Source of the DNA: Muribaculaceae bacterium
Lineage (GTDB): Bacteria > Bacteroidota > Bacteroidia > Bacteroidales > Muribaculaceae
DNA: 5,747 bases
Assembly: GCA_017962285.1 (NCBI GenBank)
Contig: JAGCVR010000024.1
Location: 1 to 5,747, forward strand
Reading direction: 5' to 3'
Part shown: in pieces, positions 1 through 5,404 of the stretch
Layout: every line of letters starts with the position of its first letter
Numbering within the stretch: the first letter of the stretch is position 1
Notes under the pieces: generated by a model
Told to the model about the DNA's origin: nothing
Database searches by the model: none
Seen by the model: only the letters and a program-made list of their open reading frames with translations
Made by a program: the position numbers and the translations under genes

Positions 1-1968
1 CATAACGGACATGAGCACGGTCATCATGAGCACGAACATCACCAAGAGCATGGCGGATTGAAGCGGCAGATAGCATTGGCTCTGCTCACCGCTGTACTTC
101 TTGCGGCTGCCATCTTCGTGGAAAAGCGATTCAACCTTGCCACATGGCAGTTGCTGATAATTTACCTCATTCCTTATCTGCTGATAGGGTGGGGAACAAT
201 CTGCGAAGCCGTGGAAGGGCTGCTGGAAGGTGACGTGTTCAACGAACATTTCCTGAGGGCGATAGCCACCGCTGGCGCGCTGCTCATAGGGTTCCTGCCA
301 GGAGCCGAGCCGGAGTTTGCCGAGGCGGTTGCCGTGATGCTGTTTTTCTATGTTGGCGAAATGTTTGAGCATTACGCCGAGGGGCAGAGCCGCCGAAGCA
401 TCTCCCATCTGATGGATATCCGCCCCGACATCGCCACCGTGGAGCGTGGCGGCATTGCCACCGAAGTGTCGCCGTCGGAAGTCGTGCTGGGTGAAATAAT
501 TGTAGTGAAGCCCGGCGAGAAGGTCCCGCTCGACGGGGTTGTCGCAGAGGGCAGCACATCGCTCAATACTGTGGCGCTCACCGGTGAGAGTATGCCGCGC
601 GAGGCAGCCGTGGGCGACGAGGTATTGTCGGGTTGCGTGAACCTGTCGGGGGTGATACGCGTTAGGGTTACCAAAGAATTTGGCGAAAGCACTGTTCAGA
701 AAATCCTGAATCTGGTGGAGCAGGCTGAGGAACACAAGTCGCAGCGAGAGGCGTTCATTACGCGGTTTGCCCGTGTCTATACGCCCATAGTGACGGGCAT
801 AGCCTTGGCAGTGGCGTTCTTGCCGCCGATGTTGCTCGGCTCGTTTGCGGAGCAGTTCCCTACGTGGCTCTACCGTGCGCTGATGCTGCTGGTGATTTCA
901 TGTCCGTGTGCCCTCGTAATCAGTGTGCCTTTGTCGTTCTTCGGCGGAATAGGGAAGGCTTCCCGCAACGGCATTCTGGTGAAAGGCGGCAACTGCTTCG
1001 ACGCATTGGCTGAACTTGATACCGTAGTCTTTGACAAGACCGGTACGCTTACTGAGGGAAAATTCTCGGTGGTGACTGTCCATCCCGAAAAGTGCGACGA
1101 TACGCGTCTGCTTCATCTTGCGGCGCATGTGGAGCATTATTCCACGCATCCAATCGGTGCTGCTTTGCGTGAGGCTTTTCCAGAGGAGGCAACCGACGGC
1201 TGCGCTGTTTCTGAAGTGAAGGAAATAGCAGGCCATGGTGTTCAGGCTTTGGTGGGCAGCGAAATGGTGAGCGTGGGCAATGAAAAGATGATGGGACTTG
1301 TGGGGGCGCAGTGCCGCGAATGCCATGAGTGTGGTCACGACGGCACTATGATACACGTTGCCATCGATGGAGAATATGCCGGTCATATCGTTATCAGCGA
1401 CGTGGTGAAAGATGGCAGCGCACAAGCCATAACCGACTTGAAGGAACTTGGCGTGAAGCGTGTTGTGATGCTTACCGGCGACGGCGAAAAAGTTGCTGAA
1501 GCCGTGGCGCGGAAACTCGGGGTGGATGAATATTACTCAAAATTGCTTCCGGCTGAGAAAGTGGAGTACGTAGAGCGGTTGTCGCAATCGGCTGGCGAGG
1601 TCAAGAACGGCAAGGCGCTGGCATTCGTGGGCGACGGCATCAACGACGCACCGGTGCTGGCACGAGCCGACGTGGGCGTTGCCATGGGCGGATTAGGGTC
1701 GGATGCTGCGATTGAAGCTGCCGACGTGGTGCTGATGGACGATGATCCGCGTAAGGTGGCACGCGCCATAAGAATAGCCCGGCAGACCATCTCGATTGCC
1801 AAGCAGAACACCTGGTTCGCGATAGGCGTTAAGGTTCTGATACTCGTTCTTGCCGTGGCAGGACTTGCCACAATGTGGATGGCGGTGTTTGCCGATGTGG
1901 GCGTAACGGTTCTGGCAGTGTTCAACGCCATGCGCGCCCTGACGGGAAGGTCAATTACTGAAGGTTAG
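1..1968 (+). CDS. zntA: Zn/Cd/Pb-exporting P1B-type ATPase, 5' end cut by window
   Basis: An ATP-driven inner-membrane pump that exports soft divalent cations (Zn, Cd, Pb) from the cytoplasm. The frame is open from base 1, and 655 residues are visible (residue 1 = bases 1-3). In order they show a His-rich segment (residues 1-19, nine His), paired membrane helices from about residue 24, Glu120 in a GE motif in the fourth helix, the actuator TGES (194-197), the CPC metal site (301-303), the phosphorylated Asp345 in DKTGTLT, the N-domain HP pair (383-384), GDGIND (544-549), and Lys611 and Asp632 in the last two helices. CPC plus this Lys and Asp is the P1B-2 (ZntA/CadA) signature; copper pumps differ here. 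A CX2CX2CGH cluster lies in the N-domain at 438-446. A TTG at base 58 could be read as a start, but the upstream in-frame His-rich codons are clearly coding. An N-terminal metal-binding domain may lie outside the window. The 3' end overlaps the convergent glycosyltransferase gene. The class is secure; the exact metal is inferred. Confidence 0.93.
   Translation, partial: HNGHEHGHHEHEHHQEHGGLKRQIALALLTAVLLAAAIFVEKRFNLATWQLLIIYLIPYLLIGWGTICEAVEGLLEGDVFNEHFLRAIATAGALLIGFLPGAEPEFAEAVAVMLFFYVGEMFEHYAEGQSRRSISHLMDIRPDIATVERGGIATEVSPSEVVLGEIIVVKPGEKVPLDGVVAEGSTSLNTVALTGESMPREAAVGDEVLSGCVNLSGVIRVRVTKEFGESTVQKILNLVEQAEEHKSQREAFITRFARVYTPIVTGIALAVAFLPPMLLGSFAEQFPTWLYRALMLLVISCPCALVISVPLSFFGGIGKASRNGILVKGGNCFDALAELDTVVFDKTGTLTEGKFSVVTVHPEKCDDTRLLHLAAHVEHYSTHPIGAALREAFPEEATDGCAVSEVKEIAGHGVQALVGSEMVSVGNEKMMGLVGAQCRECHECGHDGTMIHVAIDGEYAGHIVISDVVKDGSAQAITDLKELGVKRVVMLTGDGEKVAEAVARKLGVDEYYSKLLPAEKVEYVERLSQSAGEVKNGKALAFVGDGINDAPVLARADVGVAMGGLGSDAAIEAADVVLMDDDPRKVARAIRIARQTISIAKQNTWFAIGVKVLILVLAVAGLATMWMAVFADVGVTVLAVFNAMRALTGRSITEG
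10..39 (+). repeat. 15-bp tandem repeat encoding HEHGH-HEHEH
   Basis: Two adjacent 15-base units (10-24 and 25-39) match at 13 of 15 positions, sharing CATGAGCAC and differing in the fourth codon. They encode most of the His-rich cytoplasmic segment just before the first membrane helix of the metal ATPase. The unit keeps the reading frame, so gain or loss of a copy would change the number of histidines without breaking the gene. The repeat may extend upstream beyond the window. Confidence 0.7.
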
Positions 1969-3166
1969 ATATATATTCGTTCTCTTTTCGTGCGGTGGCA
2001 TCCCAGCTGATTTCATCAGGGAGTTTCTGTTCGATTTTCTCGCAGAGCATCTGTGCTCCGCGCTGAGAAAGACGGTCGATGAACCCGTCGACGAGGGGGA
2101 ATGTGTTTTCTTTTCCCACGGCTTCGGCAGTTCCACCAACGTCCGAAGCCACAACGTTGGCTCCGCAGGCGAGTGCTTCTGCCGCCACCAGGGGAAGTCC
2201 CTCGACGCGGCTTGGCAGAACAAGCAGGTCGGTGCAGTTGAGCAGCGATGGCATCAACTCTGCCGGCTGTGAGCCCCAGAACCGGCAATTCACACCGGCT
2301 TGCGCCATGAGTTCTTTAACCTGAGGCAGCAGTTCTCCGTCGCCGATAGTCCAAAATTCTATTTTGTCAGAATCTCCGTCACTGCGCTCAGCTGTCAATT
2401 CCACGTGTTTTTCGTTGATTCTGTGGAATATTTCCGGCAATAATGTCACATTTTTCACTGGAGAGAATCGTCCCACAAAGGTTACCACCTTCTTGTCTGA
2501 CACATCAAATTTTTCGCGGAGAGCAGCGCGTTCACCTGGACTGAACCTGAAGAACTCTGGCGAAGCACCATTTAGGAGAGTATCGGACTGGAATTCGGCG
2601 TCTGGGAACACTTCGCGGGCTTTTTGCTCTAAACCCCTGCTCACGAAGAAGTTCATGTCGGCTTTCTGAAGTAATTGTTTAGTCTTCCGCCATATCGCGC
2701 TGTCGTTGAGCGGCTCAGTGTGTATGCTTGTCCCGTGCCAGGTGATGAAGCAATGCGAATTACGGATGTTTTTAACTTTGACTGCCACCTCACCGGCGAA
2801 CCGGTCGTGTGCCACCACCACGTCGAACCTTTTCAGTCGGCTGGCGAGATTCTTCGCGAAACGCGCGAAACAAGGCGCGTCGCACCGGAGAATCCTGTGC
2901 GCAATGGCATCAATAAAGCTGCGCTTGAACCAGTGCATGTGAATGGTGAGCCCATCAATATTTATCTCTTGTGGCATTTCCTTCACCTTGTCGCTGTGCC
3001 TCAGGCGGCTCATCAGCCATCCGTCGTAGAACTGAATCATGTGGATGGATAAGGTGTGGTTGGAGACAGCTTGCAGATGGAGGGCGCGCTGAATCACGGC
3101 GTTGAAGACGCCCAGTCGTTGCCTGACGTCGCCCTCGAAGATTACGGCTATATTCTTATTGCTCAC
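1955..3166 (-). CDS. GT4-family glycosyltransferase
   Basis: A 403-residue retaining glycosyltransferase of the GT-B fold. It probably moves a sugar from a nucleotide-sugar onto a surface polysaccharide, LPS or lipid-linked glycan precursor at the cytoplasmic face of the membrane. The N-terminal Rossmann-like half begins with a beta strand (IAVIFEGD) followed by GVFNAVI, and carries WHGT at 143-146. The C-terminal donor-binding half has VGRFSPVKN (231-239, with the family's Arg and Lys at 233 and 238), GDGE (275-278), and the EX7E motif with Glu322 and Glu330, followed by the SDVGG loop (341-345). No membrane helix or signal peptide is seen. The start is GTG at 3164-3166: the next upstream in-frame codon of interest is a TAA at 3203-3205 with no ATG between, and the first internal Met is residue 43. 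It stands alone, divergent from fabG and convergent with the metal pump, so context does not reveal its acceptor. The family is secure; the substrate is unknown. Confidence 0.9.
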   Translation of the reverse strand: MSNKNIAVIFEGDVRQRLGVFNAVIQRALHLQAVSNHTLSIHMIQFYDGWLMSRLRHSDKVKEMPQEINIDGLTIHMHWFKRSFIDAIAHRILRCDAPCFARFAKNLASRLKRFDVVVAHDRFAGEVAVKVKNIRNSHCFITWHGTSIHTEPLNDSAIWRKTKQLLQKADMNFFVSRGLEQKAREVFPDAEFQSDTLLNGASPEFFRFSPGERAALREKFDVSDKKVVTFVGRFSPVKNVTLLPEIFHRINEKHVELTAERSDGDSDKIEFWTIGDGELLPQVKELMAQAGVNCRFWGSQPAELMPSLLNCTDLLVLPSRVEGLPLVAAEALACGANVVASDVGGTAEAVGKENTFPLVDGFIDRLSQRGAQMLCEKIEQKLPDEISWDATARKENEYISNLQ

Positions 3167-3197
3167 TGACGCAGTGGTTTTGAAACGATTAGTTGAG

Positions 3198-3228
3198 CAA
3201 ATTTAGTACAAATCATTCAAATGACCAA
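3198..3228 (-). promoter_or_regulatory. Predicted Bacteroidetes-type promoter of the glycosyltransferase gene
   Basis: On the minus strand, TAAATTTG (3205 to 3198) matches the Bacteroidetes -7 consensus TAnnTTTG exactly. TTGG (3228 to 3225), 19 bases upstream, is a partial match to the -33 element TTTG. The box ends 31 bases before the GTG start, which would give a short leader. No transcription start has been measured. Confidence 0.55.
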
Positions 3229-3240
3229 TGTGAGAGAGAG

Positions 3241-3248
3241 TAAATTTG
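3241..3248 (+). promoter_or_regulatory. Predicted -7 box of the fabG promoter
   Basis: TAAATTTG is an exact match to the Bacteroidetes -7 consensus TAnnTTTG, 71 bases before the fabG ATG. No convincing TTTG -33 element is seen 19-21 bases upstream, so it is weaker than the facing promoter or uses an activator. A one-mismatch alternative, TAAATGTG, lies at 3261-3268. Confidence 0.45.
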
Positions 3249-3264
3249 CTGATTTGTGGATAAA

Positions 3265-3280
3265 TGTGTAATTTTACACA
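3265..3280. promoter_or_regulatory. Operator-like palindrome in the fabG leader
   Basis: TGTGTAA (3265-3271) and TTACACA (3274-3280) are perfect 7-bp inverted arms around a two-base centre. The site sits between the predicted -7 box and the fabG start, where a bound dimeric regulator would block transcription. It resembles binding sites of winged-helix or CRP-type dimers in general form, but the regulator is unknown. An RNA hairpin is unlikely because the two-base spacer is too tight and the arms are AT-rich. Confidence 0.4.
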
Positions 3281-3319
3281 GAAATTCAGAATTGAAATAA
3301 TCAAAATAAAAAGAGAAAT

Positions 3320-4066
3320 ATGAAATTACTTGAAGGAAAAGTGGCACTGATTACAGGCGCCGCACGAGGAATTGGAAAGGCCCTCGCATTGAAATATGCC
3401 GCTGAGGGTGCCGACATTGCGTTTACCGACCTTGTCATTGACGAGAACGGAAAGCAGACCGAGCAGGAGATTGCCGCTCATGGAGTGAAGGTGAAAGGCT
3501 ATGCGTCGAATGCCGCGAATTTTGATGAGACACAGGAGGTGGTGAGCCAAATCAAGGAGGATTTCGGACACATTGATATTCTTGTGAACAATGCCGGAAT
3601 CACGAAAGACACCATAATGCTTCGCATGACCGAGGCGCAGTGGGATGCCGTGATGGCCGTAAACCTGAAGTCGGCATTCAACTTCATCCATGCCGTGCTG
3701 CCCGTGATGATGCGTCAGCGCGCCGGTTCCATAATCAATATGTCGTCGGTTGTGGGCGTGCATGGAAACGCAGGTCAGGCTAATTATGCCGCGTCGAAGG
3801 CAGGATTGATAGCACTTGCCAAGAGCGTCGGCCAGGAGATGGGCAAGCGGGGCATCCGTGCCAATGCCATTGCTCCCGGATTTATCGACACCGCGATGAC
3901 CCAGGCGCTTCCCGAAGAAATCCGCAAGGAGTGGATAGATAAGATACCTCTGCGCCGAGGCGGTACCGTTGAGGATATTGCCAACGTTGCAACGTTCCTT
4001 GCCAGCGACATGAGCAGCTATGTCACCGGTCAGGTGATTCAGGTGGATGGCGGAATGAACATGTAA
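3320..4066 (+). CDS. fabG: 3-oxoacyl-[acyl-carrier-protein] reductase
   Basis: This enzyme carries out the first reductive step of each fatty-acid elongation round, converting 3-oxoacyl-ACP to 3-hydroxyacyl-ACP in the cytoplasm. It is a classical short-chain dehydrogenase of 248 residues, the usual length. It has the nucleotide-binding motif TGAARGIG (12-19), NNAG (90-93), the catalytic tetrad Asn115, Ser143, Tyr156 and Lys160, the PG pair at 186-187, and a C-terminal tail ending DGGMNM. It closely resembles Bacteroides FabG as I remember it. Asp37, at the end of the second beta strand (FTDL), is unlike the small or basic residues usual in NADPH-preferring FabG and may point to NADH use. The ATG at 3320 follows an A-rich leader with a weak AGAGAA purine run. 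The gene has its own promoter region and a terminator 26 bases after the stop, so it is probably transcribed alone. Confidence 0.93.
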   Translation: MKLLEGKVALITGAARGIGKALALKYAAEGADIAFTDLVIDENGKQTEQEIAAHGVKVKGYASNAANFDETQEVVSQIKEDFGHIDILVNNAGITKDTIMLRMTEAQWDAVMAVNLKSAFNFIHAVLPVMMRQRAGSIINMSSVVGVHGNAGQANYAASKAGLIALAKSVGQEMGKRGIRANAIAPGFIDTAMTQALPEEIRKEWIDKIPLRRGGTVEDIANVATFLASDMSSYVTGQVIQVDGGMNM

Positions 4067-4092
4067 GTCGTCGAAAGAACTATGCTATACTG

Positions 4093-4122
4093 AAATCCCG
4101 TGGCAGATTTGCCGCGGGATTT
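4093..4122 (+). terminator. Rho-independent terminator of fabG
   Basis: A 13-bp stem (4093-4105 with 4110-4122, one G-U pair at 4101/4114) closes on a four-base GATT loop. The core is CCCG-TGGCA paired with TGCC-GCGGG. The 3' arm ends in TTTT. The hairpin lies 26 bases after the fabG stop. On the minus strand the hairpin is followed only by TTTC, so it may also weakly end the convergent cassette that stops at 4160. Confidence 0.85.
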
Positions 4123-4159
4123 TGTGTTGTAGTTTAATTACTGCCTGAATGAGTGTTGG

Positions 4160-4432
4160 TTATTTGGTGACGAGGTATATTTTGCAGGTTTTGAAGTCTA
4201 TTTCCCAATGTGCATCGTCGGCAGCTTCCCACTGGTATTTTTGTGACTTGTCGGTCCACCAGTTCTGGAATCGCGTGGCGGTTTCACCCATGTCGGTGAC
4301 CAGTCGCTCGTAGAGTTCGACATTTTCGGGAGTTAGAATTTTAGCGAGTTCGTTTAGTCCGTTGCGTCGTTCATATAGTGCAAGAATCTCGTTACGTTCT
4401 TCGTGTGTTACTTGTCCAACTTCTTTTTTCAT
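4160..4432 (-). CDS. CXXX-repeat peptide modification system small protein
   Basis: A 90-residue soluble protein that I recognise as the small accessory component that travels with CXXX-repeat peptide maturases in Bacteroidales. Its molecular role is not known to me. Residues 1-32 are charged and helical in character (EERNEILALYERRNGLNELA), followed by a second helix to about residue 60. The C-terminal third is rich in tryptophan (58, 59, 68, 76) and ends in alternating hydrophobic residues (IDFKTCKIYLV). There is one Cys (83), and no signal peptide or membrane segment. It is the last gene of the cassette, 13 bases after the maturase stop, with ATG at 4430-4432. The single Cys and absence of repeats argue against it being the peptide substrate. 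A plausible role, by inference, is to carry or recognise the precursor for the two enzymes. Confidence 0.75.
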   Translation of the reverse strand: MKKEVGQVTHEERNEILALYERRNGLNELAKILTPENVELYERLVTDMGETATRFQNWWTDKSQKYQWEAADDAHWEIDFKTCKIYLVTK

Positions 4433-4445
4433 ATAATTATGTGGT

Positions 4446-5399
4446 TTATAGTTTGTTTTTCACTAAATCGAAGGGGTCGATGTAGTCGATTTCGGGAATG
4501 TCTTTGTCGGGGATGAACTCTCCAGCTTCGCGTATATCGGCAAGCAATTGTCTTGATGCATTGCGTTCAAGGTGTGCCACCACGCATTGCTCATGTGATG
4601 GTGTGTTCACTTCCAGAGTTGTGAGTCGGTTTAGCCACACGCACCGGTGGCATTGGAAAGCATCGCAATGTCGGCAAATTGGTGCGTGGTCGAGTTTGAG
4701 GAGTTGCTGATTTTTCACATCCGGGCCATTCTCGATGTCGCCGGCATTATCTTCAGGATTGTCGTAATAGAATGCCGGGCAGATATAAAATCTGCCATTT
4801 GGAGCGAGAGTGATGCATTCGTCGCCAGCGCCGCAGTTATTCATTGATATGAGCATCATGCGATCGGTAAGCAGATTGAATTGAATAGGATGACGCTTGT
4901 CGACATACTCTGTTCGAATCACTTCGGCAAGGCGTTCCAATATACTCTTATAAATGCTGAAGTCGTTTTTGTCAAACTTTTGTATATCGCTTATAACAAG
5001 TGACAACCGCCCAGATGTTTCAAGTATTGCCCGAAGGTCGTTAAAACTTTTAAAGAGTTCGTCTTTACATGTGCGTATCACGTAATTAGCGCCATTGGTA
5101 AAGTCAAAACCCTGCGTTTCAGCAATGGAATTAAACACGGCAATATCGCCCTCGCTAAGATGTTCATAGGTGGCGGGCTTGATTTTTGTGTGGTTGATTT
5201 TTTCGATAGCCTCGTTGTATTCCTCGGGCAGTGTATATTCGGGGTATATGAACTGTACATTCAGGTTTTCGACCATCGACCAACGAATTGCCTTTTTCAA
5301 AATGTCGAGGGGCATCAAGTTTGGATTGTCATGAGATGTGTTGTAATGACAAAATGAGGTTGATGTGTCGTCAAGTTGAATTATGAGATATTTGAGCAT
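4446..5399 (-). CDS. CXXX-repeat peptide maturase with SPASM domain
   Basis: A 317-residue protein that I recognise as the second enzyme of the CXXX-repeat peptide system. It opens MLKYLIIQLDDTS and has a Rossmann- or barrel-like N-terminal region with strand-helix alternation to about residue 185. That region has only two Cys (17 and 111) and therefore no CX3CX2C radical SAM cluster site. The C-terminal part is a near-canonical SPASM module: Cys189-X12-Gly-X4-Cys207, then CX2CX4CX2C at 242, 245, 250 and 253, then Cys272, with an extra Cys at 195. Such modules bind auxiliary iron-sulfur clusters. The last 45 residues are acidic and rich in Pro and Ile. The ATG at 5397-5399 follows the upstream radical SAM gene's TGA by five bases, so the two are translationally close and probably made together. 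It likely acts in the cytoplasm on, or as partner for, modification of a Cys-rich precursor peptide. Its exact reaction is unknown. Confidence 0.78.
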   Translation of the reverse strand: MLKYLIIQLDDTSTSFCHYNTSHDNPNLMPLDILKKAIRWSMVENLNVQFIYPEYTLPEEYNEAIEKINHTKIKPATYEHLSEGDIAVFNSIAETQGFDFTNGANYVIRTCKDELFKSFNDLRAILETSGRLSLVISDIQKFDKNDFSIYKSILERLAEVIRTEYVDKRHPIQFNLLTDRMMLISMNNCGAGDECITLAPNGRFYICPAFYYDNPEDNAGDIENGPDVKNQQLLKLDHAPICRHCDAFQCHRCVWLNRLTTLEVNTPSHEQCVVAHLERNASRQLLADIREAGEFIPDKDIPEIDYIDPFDLVKNKL

Positions 5400-5404
5400 G
5401 GTTG

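Larger units (their letters stand above)
3196..3250. repeat. 10-bp perfect inverted repeat containing both divergent -7 boxes
   Basis: AGCAAATTTA at 3196-3205 is the exact reverse complement of TAAATTTGCT at 3241-3250, with 35 bases between the arms. Each arm contains TAAATTTG facing outward toward its own gene, so the repeat coincides with the two predicted promoter elements. It could be a by-product of two similar promoters or a site for a shared regulator. Confidence 0.6.

Noticed and set aside
58..60. TTG as the start codon of the metal ATPase
   Set aside because: The frame is open back to base 1 and encodes a dense His-rich segment typical of these pumps, so the real start is outside the window.
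898..1425. Long minus-strand reading frame (175 codons) opposite the ATPase
   Set aside because: It lies entirely antisense to a gene with clear catalytic motifs and shows no recognisable domain of its own; the other antisense frames across the ATPase and fabG are rejected for the same reason.
2675..3052. Plus-strand reading frame of 125 codons opposite the glycosyltransferase
   Set aside because: It is a shadow of the minus-strand gene, with no family resemblance and no leader or promoter signal.
4067..4159. Small RNA or small gene between fabG and the cassette
   Set aside because: The only structure is the terminator hairpin; no ORF, promoter box or second stem was seen.
4160..4432. The 90-residue protein as the RiPP precursor peptide
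   Set aside because: It has one Cys, no CXXX repeats and no leader/core layout, and it matches the accessory protein of the system instead.
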